Shown here one piece after another: positions 54,910 to 64,000 of a stretch of 64,000 nucleotides of DNA. Position 1 is the stretch's first letter; every line of letters begins with the position of its first letter. The DNA lies in the NCBI RefSeq assembly GCF_023516455.1, contig NZ_JAMGBA010000001.1:620001-684000 (forward strand), given 5' to 3'. A program made the translations under genes and the position numbers. Source of the DNA: Sphingomonas caseinilytica. GTDB lineage: Bacteria; Pseudomonadota; Alphaproteobacteria; Sphingomonadales; Sphingomonadaceae. The notes under the pieces were generated by a model. The model worked only from the letters and a program-made list of their open reading frames with translations. It was not told the origin of the DNA and made no database searches.

Positions 54910-55725
54910 CTAGCGCTGGCACGTAGCGCAGAAGAAGGTCGAACGCCCACCCTGCACGATGCGCTTCACCTTGCCTTGGCAATTGCGACACGTTTCGCCT
55001 TCCCGATCGTAGACATCGAACTGCTTCGAGAAATAGCCCAGTTCGCCATCCGGCGCCGCAAAATCCTTGAGGCTGGATCCGCCGGCCTCGATCGCTTCTT
55101 CCAGAACTTGCGGGATCGCAATGGCCAGCGCGTCGAGCTTTGCCTTGCTGACCTTATCTGCCGGTTTTCGAGGGTCGATCCGCGCGCGATACAGCGCTTC
55201 ACAGGCGTAGATATTGCCGAGGCCAGCGACGACGCGCTGATCGAGCAACAGCAATTTTACCGCCGCCGTCCGCCCAGCAAATTCATACCTTAGCCATTTG
55301 CCATCAATCGCACCGTCCAGCGGTTCCGGACCCAACGCCTTGAATGCAGGCCATTCTTCCAGTTCATCCGTTTGCACCAGGTCGACCGATCCAAACCGCC
55401 GCGGATCGCGCAGATGCAGCGTCCGGCCTTCGTCGGTCTCCAGAAGCAAATGGTCATGCTTGCCGATATCGTTGGGATCGACCCGCCACGCCCCCGACAT
55501 GCCGAGGTGAAAGATCATCGTGTCCCCACGATTTGTGTGGACGAGTCCATATTTGGCACGCCTGCCCAGATCAGTGACCGTTGCCCCCGTAAGGCGCTGC
55601 CCAAGGTCTGGTGGAAACGCGCGGCGCAGATCGGCCCGGCGCGCCTCGACGCGCCGAATCTGGCGTCCTTTCAACACTCGGCTCAATCCTCTGACGGTCG
55701 TTTCGACTTCGGGTAATTCCGGCAT
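54910..55725 (-). CDS. mutM: Formamidopyrimidine-DNA glycosylase
   Basis: 271 residues. Removes oxidised purines. Starts MPELPEVETTVRGL, where P2 and E3 (after Met removal, P1 and E2) form the active site. Later come GLGNIYACEALYRARIDPRK and a C-terminal zinc finger, CRNCQGKVKR with FFCATCQR. Divergent from ubiE over about 60 nt. Confidence 0.96.
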   Translation of the reverse strand: MPELPEVETTVRGLSRVLKGRQIRRVEARRADLRRAFPPDLGQRLTGATVTDLGRRAKYGLVHTNRGDTMIFHLGMSGAWRVDPNDIGKHDHLLLETDEGRTLHLRDPRRFGSVDLVQTDELEEWPAFKALGPEPLDGAIDGKWLRYEFAGRTAAVKLLLLDQRVVAGLGNIYACEALYRARIDPRKPADKVSKAKLDALAIAIPQVLEEAIEAGGSSLKDFAAPDGELGYFSKQFDVYDREGETCRNCQGKVKRIVQGGRSTFFCATCQR

Positions 55726-55786
55726 TGGGTTCCTTTGGCCAAACTGGGGCGTTTCCCGCCCCTGATCTCCCTGCTAGGGCGCGCTC

Positions 55787-56515
55787 ATGGATAAGGTCAA
55801 TTTCGGCGACGAACTGGTCACGCGCGAGGAAAAGACGCGGCGCGTCGGCGGCGTCTTTTCGTCCGTCGCCAGCAATTACGACCTCATGAACGACCTCATG
55901 TCCGGGGGCATGCATCGCCTTTGGAAGAACCGCTTCGTCGCCAAGGTGAAGCCGCGCCATGGCGAAGCCATTTTGGATATGGCCGGCGGCACGGGCGACA
56001 TTGCATTCCGAATGGCCGACCGGGGCGCACGGGTCACCGTCAGCGACATCAATCCGGACATGCTGGCCGTGGGCATGGAGCGAGCCAAGGCGCGCAATAT
56101 CCAGGGCCTTACCTGGCAAGTCGAGAATGCAGAGAAGCTGAGCTTCGACGACGCTATCTTCGACGCCTACACAATCGCTTTCGGCATCCGGAACGTCACC
56201 GACATCCCCGCCGCCCTTCGCGAAGCACACCGCGTGCTGAAACGCGGCGGGCGCTTCTACTGCCTCGAGTTCTCGACCAGCGAATGGCCCGGCTTCGGGG
56301 AGCTTTACGACCGCTATTCCGAACATCTGATCCCGAAGATCGGCAAGGCCGTAGCAAAAGACGAAGACAGCTATCGCTATCTGGTCGAATCCATCCGCCG
56401 GTTTCCCAGGATGGACGCCTTCCGCGCAATGATCGGTGAAGCCGGATTCAAGTCGACCAGCGTCGAGCCCATCCTCGGCGGACTCGTCGCAATTCATGGC
56501 GGCTGGAAAATTTGA
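55787..56515 (+). CDS. ubiE: Ubiquinone/menaquinone methyltransferase UbiE
   Basis: 242 residues, SAM-dependent C-methylation in quinone synthesis. VFSSVASNYDLMNDLMSGGM, DMAGGTGDIAFRMADRG (the SAM loop), YTIAFGIRNVTDIPAALREA and FYCLEFSTSEWPGF. Coupled to ubiB by a TTGA overlap. Confidence 0.95.
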   Translation: MDKVNFGDELVTREEKTRRVGGVFSSVASNYDLMNDLMSGGMHRLWKNRFVAKVKPRHGEAILDMAGGTGDIAFRMADRGARVTVSDINPDMLAVGMERAKARNIQGLTWQVENAEKLSFDDAIFDAYTIAFGIRNVTDIPAALREAHRVLKRGGRFYCLEFSTSEWPGFGELYDRYSEHLIPKIGKAVAKDEDSYRYLVESIRRFPRMDAFRAMIGEAGFKSTSVEPILGGLVAIHGGWKI

Positions 56516-58047
56516 CAACCGCGGTAGTCCACCTTTGGCGCCTCCTGAAATGGGGCCGGACCTTGGCGCGCCATGGCGCGCTCCACGGTATTGAGCGCGA
56601 TCCGCTGACGCCACCGAATGTGCGCCGGATGTGCCGCATTGCGCGCTTCGGGGCGAGCATTCCGGAGACCCCCGACTATGCCGACGCACTGCAGGAAATT
56701 GGACCGGCTGCGATAAAATTGGGTCAGGCGCTGGCTACTCGTCCCGACCTTGTTGGGCCGGAGGCGGCCGCCAACCTTTTGCAGCTTCAGGATTCGCTCC
56801 CTCCATCCCCCTTCCGCGAGGTCAGGGCGGCGATCGAAAAGGCGCTCGAGGCACCACTCGAATCCCTATTCAGCGAGTTTGACGAAGAGCCGGTCGGTGC
56901 GGCCTCGGTGGCCCAGGTCCATCGCGCCATCACGACCGAGGGTCGCGAAGTGGCAGTCAAGGTCCTCCGCCCGGGTATCGAGGACGAATTCGCGAAAGCG
57001 ATCGAGACATATGAGTGGGCGGCTGCTCATGTGGAACTGCTCGGCGGCGAGGCGGAACGGCTTCGGCCCCGGATGGTCATCGCCTATTTCAAACAATGGG
57101 TGAGGCGCGAACTCGATCTTCAGCGCGAAGCGGCTTCCGCTTCGGAGCTCAAGGACAATATGGTCGCGGAGCCGAACTTTCATGTCCCCGACATCGATTG
57201 GCAGCGAACCGCCCGGCGCGTGCTCACCTTGGAATGGCTGGACGGGATCAAGCTATCGAAGCGCGATGAACTGATTGCGGCGGGTCATGATCCGAAACAG
57301 CTCGCCGCTACGCTGGTGCGGGCCTTCCTTCGGCAAGCGGTGGTCGACGGTTACTTCCATGCCGATTTGCACCAGGGAAATCTGTTTGCCCTAAAAGATG
57401 GGCGGGTTGCCGCCGTCGACTTCGGCATCATGGGGCGTATCGACCGCCAGGCTCGACTTTGGCTGGCGGAGATTCTCTACGGCCTCATTACCGGAAATTA
57501 CGATCGCGTCGCGGAGATCCACTTCGAAGCGCAATATGTCCCGCCGCATCACGATGTCGCGGAGTTCGCGACGGCCTTGCGCGCGGTGGGCGAGCCGATC
57601 CGCGGTCTTCCGGTAAAAGACATCAGCATCGGCCGAATGCTGGAGGGCCTGTTCGCCATCACGCGCGATTTCGACATGCCCGTCCAACCCCATCTGCTGC
57701 TGCTGCAGAAGACGATGGTGATGGAGGAAGGCGTCGCCACCGCGCTCGATCCCGACATCAACATGTGGGAGACGGCGGAACCGTTCCTGCGTGACTGGAT
57801 CCGTACGGAACTCGGGCCGGAGGCTTATTACGCCGATCGGATCATCGATACCGTCAGAGCCCTGAAGCTGATCCCGCAAATCCTCCGCAAGATCGACGCC
57901 AGCTACCCTGATCCGGGTGCAGCGCCGCCGCCCCCGCCCTTGGCAGATGTCGCCGTGATTGAGCGCAAAGGCTGGCTGACCCCGCTGCTCATTGCCTTAG
58001 GATCGGCTGCGACTGCGGCCGCCCTGACCTATTGGGTTGTGGGATAG
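56512..58047 (+). CDS. ubiB: Ubiquinone biosynthesis protein UbiB
   Basis: 511 residues, TTG start. An atypical ABC1 kinase-like protein needed for ubiquinone synthesis. AIKLGQALATRPDLVGPEAA (KxGQ), PVGAASVAQVHRA (alanine-rich loop), REVAVKVLRPGI, FHADLHQGNLF and VDFGIMGRIDRQ are the family signatures. Two hydrophobic C-terminal helices anchor it to the membrane. Confidence 0.95.
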   Translation: MTTAVVHLWRLLKWGRTLARHGALHGIERDPLTPPNVRRMCRIARFGASIPETPDYADALQEIGPAAIKLGQALATRPDLVGPEAAANLLQLQDSLPPSPFREVRAAIEKALEAPLESLFSEFDEEPVGAASVAQVHRAITTEGREVAVKVLRPGIEDEFAKAIETYEWAAAHVELLGGEAERLRPRMVIAYFKQWVRRELDLQREAASASELKDNMVAEPNFHVPDIDWQRTARRVLTLEWLDGIKLSKRDELIAAGHDPKQLAATLVRAFLRQAVVDGYFHADLHQGNLFALKDGRVAAVDFGIMGRIDRQARLWLAEILYGLITGNYDRVAEIHFEAQYVPPHHDVAEFATALRAVGEPIRGLPVKDISIGRMLEGLFAITRDFDMPVQPHLLLLQKTMVMEEGVATALDPDINMWETAEPFLRDWIRTELGPEAYYADRIIDTVRALKLIPQILRKIDASYPDPGAAPPPPPLADVAVIERKGWLTPLLIALGSAATAAALTYWVVG

Positions 58048-58048
58048 G

Positions 58049-59119
58049 ATGAACTGGGGGGCCATACCGACCCGGTTCGAAGGCTGGTCACGGGGCGCAG
58101 CGCTGGCGCTGGTGGCGGTAGTTGCCGCCCTTCTAGTTGCGGTAGCCTGGTCGCCTGAGGCAGGTCCGGCGCCCAAGCTTCGGGCCTCGAAGGCCCAGCC
58201 GAGCGACCTGCAGCTTTATCGGGACATAATCGACGGCGTTCGGTCCGGTGGCGATTATTATAAGGTAGCCGCGGAGGCCCAGCGCAAGAATCACTATCCG
58301 CTGAAGCCATTCTTCACCTTTCGACTTCCAACGCACGCGACCGTATACGCGATGTTCGGCCATCGGGTCATGATGGTGGCCCTCTGGCTGCTCTGCGGCG
58401 GGCTGATGGTCGCATGGTGGATGAGGCTGAGATCGGTCCTTCCGCTTCCCTTGCTGGGTGCCATCATGATCTTGATCGGAACTGGCCTCGGCGGAATGCT
58501 TCAGCCTCAGGCCGGTCTGTTCCACGAAAGCTGGGCCGCACTCCTGCTGGCCTTGATGGTGGCCATTCGACGACCGGAGAATCCATGGCCGGCCATCGTT
58601 GCAGGCGGGCTTGCGCTGATGATCCGCGAACTGGCCCTGCCGATGATCCTTGCCATGGGCGGCTTGGCGCTACTGGAAAGGCGCTGGCGGGAAGCGGCCG
58701 GCTGGGCGCTCGCTGTCGTCCTGTTCGGAATTTATATGACCCTGCATGCCCAATGGGTCAGCGAGGTTGTTCTTCCGGGGGATCCGCCTTCGCCCGGATG
58801 GTCGCGGGTGCTGGGCGCCGAGTTCGCATTCAAGAGCATCGCCAAGGTCACATATGGAATCCGCCTGCCTGATGCGATCGCCGCCGGGCTACTGCTTCTC
58901 TCGCTGTTCGGCTGGGCGTCGGTGAAAACGGGCTGGGCACTACGCGTTTCGATCCTGCTCGCCGGCTATACAGCAATGCTTGCACTCTTTGCCCGGCCCG
59001 ACACCTTTTACTGGGGGCTGCTGCCGGCTCCACTTGCCTATGCCGGCCTGGCATTCCTCCCCAAGGCAACATCTGACCTTGCGAAAGCCGTAACCCGCAC
59101 TCCATATCGGGCCGCATGA
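58049..59119 (+). CDS. Unknown multi-spanning membrane protein between ubiB and coaBC
   Basis: 356 residues from the ATG at 58049, one base after the ubiB stop. About eight to nine hydrophobic helices and a hydrophilic N-terminal segment LQLYRDIIDGVRSGGDYY, then KPFFTFRLPTHATVYAMFGH. The layout recalls GT-C-type glycosyltransferase-related proteins of unknown role, without an assigned family. Its 3' end overlaps coaBC's ATG (ATGA), so it is operonic with quinone and CoA genes. Confidence 0.85.
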   Translation: MNWGAIPTRFEGWSRGAALALVAVVAALLVAVAWSPEAGPAPKLRASKAQPSDLQLYRDIIDGVRSGGDYYKVAAEAQRKNHYPLKPFFTFRLPTHATVYAMFGHRVMMVALWLLCGGLMVAWWMRLRSVLPLPLLGAIMILIGTGLGGMLQPQAGLFHESWAALLLALMVAIRRPENPWPAIVAGGLALMIRELALPMILAMGGLALLERRWREAAGWALAVVLFGIYMTLHAQWVSEVVLPGDPPSPGWSRVLGAEFAFKSIAKVTYGIRLPDAIAAGLLLLSLFGWASVKTGWALRVSILLAGYTAMLALFARPDTFYWGLLPAPLAYAGLAFLPKATSDLAKAVTRTPYRAA

Positions 59120-60312
59120 GCCGCATCCTGCTCATCGTTGGCGGAGGCATCGCCGCTTACAAGGCGGCCGAACTTGTTCGCCTGCTCCGCAAGGATGGAC
59201 ATTCGGTCACTCCCGTCCTGACCGAAGGCGGATCGCATTTCGTGACACCAATGAGCCTCGCGGCGCTGGCCGAAAGTCCGGTCTACACCTCGCTATGGGA
59301 CCTCAAGGATGAAGCGGAGATGGGGCACATCCAGCTGTCCCGCGCCGCCGACATCGTTCTCGTCGCACCGGCTACGGCCGACCTCATCGCCCGAATGGCG
59401 AGGGGGATTGCCAATGACCTGGCGACGACCCTGCTACTCGCGACAGACAAGCCGGTCGTCATCGCCCCGGCGATGAATGTCCGCATGTGGCAGCACGCCG
59501 CGACGCAGCGCAACGTCGAGCAGCTGAAGGCCGATGGCATCACGGTGCTGGACCCTGACGAAGGGCCAATGGCTTGCGGTGAATATGGCCCGGGTCGACT
59601 TCCGGAACCGGCGGACATTCTCGCCCGGATCAAGCCCATGCTTGGACCAGCAGTCGCGGTCGAAGTCGGTCAAGCTGGCCCGCTTTCAGGCAAGCATATA
59701 CTCATCACCGCTGGCCCCACCCATGAGCCGATCGACCCGGTCCGCGTGATCGCCAATCGATCGTCCGGCAAACAGGGCTTTGCGATCGCTGCTGCGGCCG
59801 CTCAGGCAGGCGCGCGGGTCACGCTGGTCGCCGGGCCGGTATCCCTTCCTACGCCCGGCGGCGTTGCCCGGGTCGACGTCGAGACCGCCCAGCAGATGGC
59901 TGACGCCGTCGAGGCCGCGCTGCCCGCCGATGTGGCGATCCTGGTTGCCGCCGTCGCGGATTGGCGCGTCGAAGCTGCAACCAAAAAGCTCAAGAAGGGC
60001 GATGGTCCGCCCGAACTCCGGTTCGCGCCCAATCCCGACATTCTGGCGACTTTGGGAACCCATCCCGATCGGCCCAGTCTGCTGATCGGCTTTGCCGCCG
60101 AGACCAACGACGTCGTCGCCAACGCCCGGTCCAAACTGTCGTCCAAGAAGGCGGACTGGATCGTCGCCAATGACGTCTCCGGCAACGTCATGGGCGGAAG
60201 CCACAACCGCATTCACCTTGTCACCAGCGACGGCGTCGAGGATTGGCCGGAAGCGGCCAAGGAAGATGTCGCACGCCATTTGATTGCCCGCATCGCACAG
60301 GAATTTTCATGA
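59116..60312 (+). CDS. coaBC: Bifunctional phosphopantothenoylcysteine decarboxylase/synthase
   Basis: 398 residues. N-terminal CoaC (about 1-180): [61 protein letters not shown] and [14 protein letters not shown]-terminal CoaB (about 190-398): [30 protein letters not shown] and VAAVADWRV. Forms 4'-phosphopantetheine from phosphopantothenate and cysteine. Confidence 0.96.
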   Translation: MSRILLIVGGGIAAYKAAELVRLLRKDGHSVTPVLTEGGSHFVTPMSLAALAESPVYTSLWDLKDEAEMGHIQLSRAADIVLVAPATADLIARMARGIANDLATTLLLATDKPVVIAPAMNVRMWQHAATQRNVEQLKADGITVLDPDEGPMACGEYGPGRLPEPADILARIKPMLGPAVAVEVGQAGPLSGKHILITAGPTHEPIDPVRVIANRSSGKQGFAIAAAAAQAGARVTLVAGPVSLPTPGGVARVDVETAQQMADAVEAALPADVAILVAAVADWRVEAATKKLKKGDGPPELRFAPNPDILATLGTHPDRPSLLIGFAAETNDVVANARSKLSSKKADWIVANDVSGNVMGGSHNRIHLVTSDGVEDWPEAAKEDVARHLIARIAQEFS

Positions 60313-60761
60313 CCATTCGTATCCGGTTGACGCGTCTTCCCCATGGCGAGGGTTTGCCCCTGCCCAGCTATGCCACCCATGGCGCGGCGGGAATGGATGT
60401 GGTCGCGGCGGAGGAGCTCGACCTTCTTCCCGGGCAGCGCCATGCGGTCGCGACGGGCTTCAAGGTCGCCATTCCGGAGGGTTATGAGATCCAGGTGCGG
60501 CCGCGCTCCGGCCTTGCCCTGAAGCACGGCATCACCGTCCCCAACACCCCCGGCACGATCGACAGCGATTATCGCGGCGAGCTCAAGGTCATCATGATCA
60601 ACCATGGCGGCGAGCCGTTTCCGATCCGGCGCGGCGATCGCATCGCCCAGCTGGTTCCGGCCGCCGTGACGCTCGCCGAGTTCGACGAGGTCGAGGAGCT
60701 TTGCGAGACGGAGCGCGGCGCGGGCGGCTTCGGCTCGACCGGCGGCCATGGCTCTCTCTGA
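60309..60761 (+). CDS. dut: dUTP diphosphatase
   Basis: 150 residues from the ATG overlapping the coaBC stop (ATGA). Trimeric dUTPase motifs: [30 protein letters not shown] (motif 2/3), [28 protein letters not shown], and [13 protein letters not shown] (motif 5). Confidence 0.96.
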   Translation: MTIRIRLTRLPHGEGLPLPSYATHGAAGMDVVAAEELDLLPGQRHAVATGFKVAIPEGYEIQVRPRSGLALKHGITVPNTPGTIDSDYRGELKVIMINHGGEPFPIRRGDRIAQLVPAAVTLAEFDEVEELCETERGAGGFGSTGGHGSL

Positions 60762-61509
60762 CGAAGAACTCGACCGCTACGCGCGGCACATCGTCCTTCC
60801 GCAAGTCGGCGGCGCCGGCCAGCTAAGGTTGAAGGCTGCGCGTATCGCTATTGTAGGGGCCGGCGGCATCGGAGCAGGCGTCATCCCTGCCCTGACCGGC
60901 GCTGGTGTCGGCCATTTGACGATCATCGACGATGACCGCGTCGACCTGTCGAACCTGCAACGCCAACCCCTCTACGAGGCCGACCAGATCGGCGAGCGAA
61001 AGGTGGACCTCGCGGCCCGGTTCATCGGCAGCCGGAACCCGAATGTCGAATGCCGGACGGTTGCCGACCGGATCGAGATCGACAACGCCGACGCCATCCT
61101 GTCGGACCATGACCTGATCATCGACGGCACCGACAATTTCGCGACACGCCTCCTCGTGAGCGACTCAGCGGTCCGGCTAGGGATTCCGCTGATTTCCGCC
61201 GCCGCGCAGCAATTCCAGGGGCAAGTCGCACTGTTCCGCGGTAGGCCCTGCTATCGCTGCTTCGTGGGTGATGCATTCGACGCCGACGATTGCGATACTT
61301 GTGCGGAACTTGGCGTGCTGGGCGCGCTGACGGGGACGGTCGGAAGCTTCGCGGCGCTACTCGCAATCCGGGCAATCGTCGGCATCGCGCCCGATGTATC
61401 AGGCACGCTTCACCTACTCGATGGATCGAACCTCAACTGGCGGCAGGTACGGATCATTGCCGACCCCGCCTGCCGCGCGTGCGGATCTACTTCTTCGCCT
61501 TCTTCTTAG
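60748..61509 (+). CDS. MoeB/ThiF/HesA-family adenylyltransferase
   Basis: 253 residues. Activates the C-terminal glycine of a small sulfur carrier. [40 protein letters not shown] (nucleotide loop), [20 protein letters not shown] and [15 protein letters not shown] are typical, and the late CRACGST pair is a zinc motif. Either MoaD or ThiS activation is possible. It overlaps dut by 14 nt and converges with topA by 23 nt. Confidence 0.92.
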   Translation: MALSDEELDRYARHIVLPQVGGAGQLRLKAARIAIVGAGGIGAGVIPALTGAGVGHLTIIDDDRVDLSNLQRQPLYEADQIGERKVDLAARFIGSRNPNVECRTVADRIEIDNADAILSDHDLIIDGTDNFATRLLVSDSAVRLGIPLISAAAQQFQGQVALFRGRPCYRCFVGDAFDADDCDTCAELGVLGALTGTVGSFAALLAIRAIVGIAPDVSGTLHLLDGSNLNWRQVRIIADPACRACGSTSSPSS

Positions 61510-63958
61510 CCGGAGCCTTACGTCGCCCCTTGGTGGACGGACCCTTCGCAGCCTTCGCATCGATCAGCGTCACCGCTTCATCCAGCGTCACCGCCTTGGG
61601 ATCGGCGGTCTTGGGCAATGTGGCGTGCGTCGTTCCGTCGCTGACGTAGGGACCGTATCGGCCTTCCATAACCTTGATGTCCTTGCCGCTTTCCGGATGC
61701 GCACCGAGGACCGCGATCGGTTCGCGTGAACCGCCGCGTTCACCCTTGGCGGCGGCAGCCTCGGCGAGCTTGACGACCGCTGCATTCATGCCGGTGTCGA
61801 ACACCTCTGCGGTCGACGAGAGCCGGGCATATTTGCCATCATGCATCAGGTAAGGACCATAGCGGCCGATCGAGGCGACGATGGGATTTCCGGTCTCGGG
61901 GTGCGCGCCAATCTCTCGCGGCAGCGACAGCAGCTTCTCCGCCATTTCCAATGTCAGGCCGTCTTGCGGGACATCCTTCGGCAGCGATGCTCGAGCACCG
62001 TCGCGTTCCAGATAGGGACCAAATCGCCCGCTCTTCAGCTCGATGCCATTGCCGATCTCGGTCGGCCCCTCGCTCGCCGTTTCCTCGCCCTGCCCGAAGC
62101 GGCGCGTGTATTTGCACTCCGGATAGTTTGAGCAGGCAACGAACGCGCCGAATTTCCCGCCGCGAAGGCCAAGCTGACCCGTTCCGCAAAGCGGGCACAA
62201 ACGAGGGTCCGAACCGTCCCCCTTGTCCGGGAACAGCCAGGGCGAAAGGAAGTCGTCGAGCGCCGCCGTCACGTCCGACGGCTTCTGCTCCATCACCTCG
62301 CCGGCCTTCGGCTTGAAGTCGCGCCAAAACTCTTCGAGCATCTTCTGCCAATTGAGCCGGCCGCCCGAAATATCGTCGAGCTCTTCTTCCAGTTCGGCGG
62401 TGTAGTCGAAGCTGACGTAACGTTCGAAGAAGCGCTCGAGGAACGCGGTTACAAGCCGCCCGCTCTCTTCCGGAGTGAAGCGGTTCTTTTCGAGCCGGAC
62501 ATACTCGCGATCCTTGAGCGTCTGCAGCGTCGCGGCGTAGGTCGACGGTCGGCCGATCCCAAGCTCCTCCAGCCGCTTGACGAGGCTCGCTTCCGAATAG
62601 CGCGGCGGCGGCTGGGTGAAGTGCTGCGTCGCCTCGACACCGGTCTTGGTCGGCGCATCACCCGACCGAAGGGCCGGCATCCGCGCACCATCTTCGTCGT
62701 CCGACTTTTCGTCCCGGCCTTCTTCGTAAAGAGCTAGGTAGCCCGGGAATATCGTAACCTGACCCGTCGCGCGCAGCGTCGCTCGGCCCGCGCCATCGGT
62801 CAGTTCGACGGTGGTGCGCTCAAGCCGCGCCGACGCCATCTGGCTGGCCAGCGCACGGTTGAAGATCAGCTGATAAAGCCGCGCATGATCGCCGCTCGCC
62901 GCACGATCCTTGGTGAAGTCGGTAGGCCGGATCGCCTCATGGGCTTCCTGCGCATTCTTGGCCTTGCTACTGTACTGGCGCGGCTTGTCGGGCAGGTAAC
63001 CGGCGTCATAGCGGTCGGCGACCGCGCGGCGCGCGGCGCTGATCGCTTCTCCGGCCATCTGGACGCCGTCCGTACGCATGTAGGTGATGAGACCGTCCTC
63101 GTAGAGCGACTGAGCGAGCCGCATCGTGTGGCTGGCCGAATACCCCAGCTTGCGCGCAGCCTCCTGCTGCAAGGTCGATGTGGTGAACGGCGGCGGCGGG
63201 TTCTTCGACAGCGGCTTGGTTTCAACCGAAACGACCGTGAAGCGGCCATCCTCGACGACCCTCTTCGCGGCATCCGCCGAACCCTTGTCGCCAATCGACA
63301 GGCGATCGAGCTTGTTGCCGTCGAGCGATACGAGACGGGCGTTAAACGGAGTGCCGTCAGCTTCGAACGTGGCCGAGACCTGCCAATACTCCTGCGTCTT
63401 GAAGAGTTCGATCTCGCGTTCGCGATCGACGATCAGGCGAAGCGCGACCGACTGGACGCGACCTGCGGACTTTGCGCCCGGCAGCTTGCGCCACAGGATC
63501 GGCGAAAGGGTGAAGCCGACCAGATAATCCAGCGCGCGACGCGCCTTGTACGCGTCGATCAGATCTTCATCGAGCGCGCGAGGGCGAGCCATTGCCTCGG
63601 TCACCGCGCTCTTCGTAATGGCGTTGAAGGTGACGCGGTCGACCTTCGCCGGCAGGGCCTTGCGCTTCTTCAGCACCTCCTGGACGTGCCAGCTGATCGC
63701 CTCGCCTTCGCGGTCGGGGTCGGTCGCGAGGATCAGCGCGTCCGCGCCCTTGGCCGCTTCGGCGATGGCCTTGAGCTGCTTCGCCTTGTCTGGATAGGTG
63801 TCCCACTCCATTGCGAAGCCATCGTCCGGATCGACCGAGCCGTCCTTGGGCGGCAGATCGCGGACATGGCCGTAGCTGGCCAGAACCTTGTGGCCTGGCC
63901 CAAGATATTTTTCGATGGTCTTCGCCTTCGCGGGCGATTCAACGACAACAAGCTTCAA
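61487..63958 (-). CDS. topA: DNA topoisomerase I
   Basis: 823 residues, TTG start (MKLVVVESPAKAKTIEKYLG). Toprim domain with ATDPDREGEAISWHVQEVL, GAKSAGRVQSVALRLIVDRE, the catalytic tyrosine in DGLITYMRTDGVQM, and a zinc ribbon CPLCGTGQLGLRGGKFGAFV, then repeated C-terminal topo-Zn-like segments and a lysine-rich tail ([14 protein letters not shown]). Relaxes negative supercoils. Upstream 63959-64000 holds no gene within the window. Confidence 0.96.
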   Translation of the reverse strand: MKLVVVESPAKAKTIEKYLGPGHKVLASYGHVRDLPPKDGSVDPDDGFAMEWDTYPDKAKQLKAIAEAAKGADALILATDPDREGEAISWHVQEVLKKRKALPAKVDRVTFNAITKSAVTEAMARPRALDEDLIDAYKARRALDYLVGFTLSPILWRKLPGAKSAGRVQSVALRLIVDREREIELFKTQEYWQVSATFEADGTPFNARLVSLDGNKLDRLSIGDKGSADAAKRVVEDGRFTVVSVETKPLSKNPPPPFTTSTLQQEAARKLGYSASHTMRLAQSLYEDGLITYMRTDGVQMAGEAISAARRAVADRYDAGYLPDKPRQYSSKAKNAQEAHEAIRPTDFTKDRAASGDHARLYQLIFNRALASQMASARLERTTVELTDGAGRATLRATGQVTIFPGYLALYEEGRDEKSDDEDGARMPALRSGDAPTKTGVEATQHFTQPPPRYSEASLVKRLEELGIGRPSTYAATLQTLKDREYVRLEKNRFTPEESGRLVTAFLERFFERYVSFDYTAELEEELDDISGGRLNWQKMLEEFWRDFKPKAGEVMEQKPSDVTAALDDFLSPWLFPDKGDGSDPRLCPLCGTGQLGLRGGKFGAFVACSNYPECKYTRRFGQGEETASEGPTEIGNGIELKSGRFGPYLERDGARASLPKDVPQDGLTLEMAEKLLSLPREIGAHPETGNPIVASIGRYGPYLMHDGKYARLSSTAEVFDTGMNAAVVKLAEAAAAKGERGGSREPIAVLGAHPESGKDIKVMEGRYGPYVSDGTTHATLPKTADPKAVTLDEAVTLIDAKAAKGPSTKGRRKAPAKKKAKK

Positions 63959-64000
63959 CGCTGACCCCTTTACGTACGTACGCGCGATTGTCGGACGCCG

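Noticed and set aside
62885-63964. A 359-codon plus-strand frame opposite topA
   Set aside because: Antisense to the intact Toprim and gate domains of topA; no independent start signal.

Overview
The window is a 64 kb piece of a high-GC alphaproteobacterial chromosome. Gene content and order point to Sphingomonadales (Sphingomonas or Sphingomicrobium-like): a complete nuoA-N operon followed by birA, coaX and RNase J; a tkt-gap-pgk-fba block; rpmH-rnpA-yidD-yidC-engB; timA-mltA-smr beside secB; and dnaA-rpsT-mutM-ubiE-ubiB-coaBC-dut. All gene families were recognised by reading the proteins; no database search was run. The region is nearly all core housekeeping DNA. I see no insertion sequence, prophage, CRISPR array or plasmid-type cargo.

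Layout. 1-4.4 kb (minus strand): the start of RNase J, coaX, a cNMP-binding/thioredoxin-reductase-like fusion, an alpha/beta hydrolase and birA. 4.4-19.8 kb: the 14-gene respiratory complex I operon, minus strand, with a likely promoter and a Fur-like palindrome upstream. It carries two extra translationally coupled genes: a 47-residue membrane protein between nuoE and nuoF, and a 196-residue exported protein between nuoF and nuoG. 19.8-25.3 kb: suhB, efp, an M23 peptidase paired with an L,D-transpeptidase, thiE, a lipoprotein and an unknown membrane-anchored protein. 25.4-30.7 kb: class I aldolase, pgk, gap and transketolase.

30.8-33.7 kb (plus strand): a small coiled-coil-like gene, zapA, 6S RNA, 5-formyl-THF cyclo-ligase, a DUF2842-type protein and a SleB-type hydrolase, then tRNA-Asp. 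33.7-36.7 kb (minus): an AI-2E family transporter, tRNA-Leu and comM. 36.8-46 kb: an FMN-dependent alpha-hydroxy-acid dehydrogenase, a PGPGW-type protein, the rpmH-rnpA-yidD-yidC-engB membrane-biogenesis block, a GST, a cupin, dapE and a GGDEF-EAL protein. 46-52.6 kb: smr, mltA, a Tim44-domain protein, secB, murJ, trpS and a DUF4136 lipoprotein. 52.7-64 kb: dnaA, rpsT, mutM, ubiE, ubiB, an unknown multi-spanning protein, coaBC, dut, a MoeB/ThiF-type enzyme and topA.

Two themes stand out. First, genes inside operons are joined by 1-4 nt start/stop overlaps, and the exceptions are mostly spacers filled by palindromic repeats whose outer ends are CGTCA/TGACG. At least seven such copies (three arm families) occur, four of them inside the nuo, glycolytic and yidC operons. 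Second, translation starts are often unusual: GTG and TTG starts are common, birA appears to need CTG, and rnpA has no ordinary start near its conserved core. The only canonical start for rnpA lies 7 nt upstream of rpmH, so rpmH would be fully nested within rnpA in another frame.
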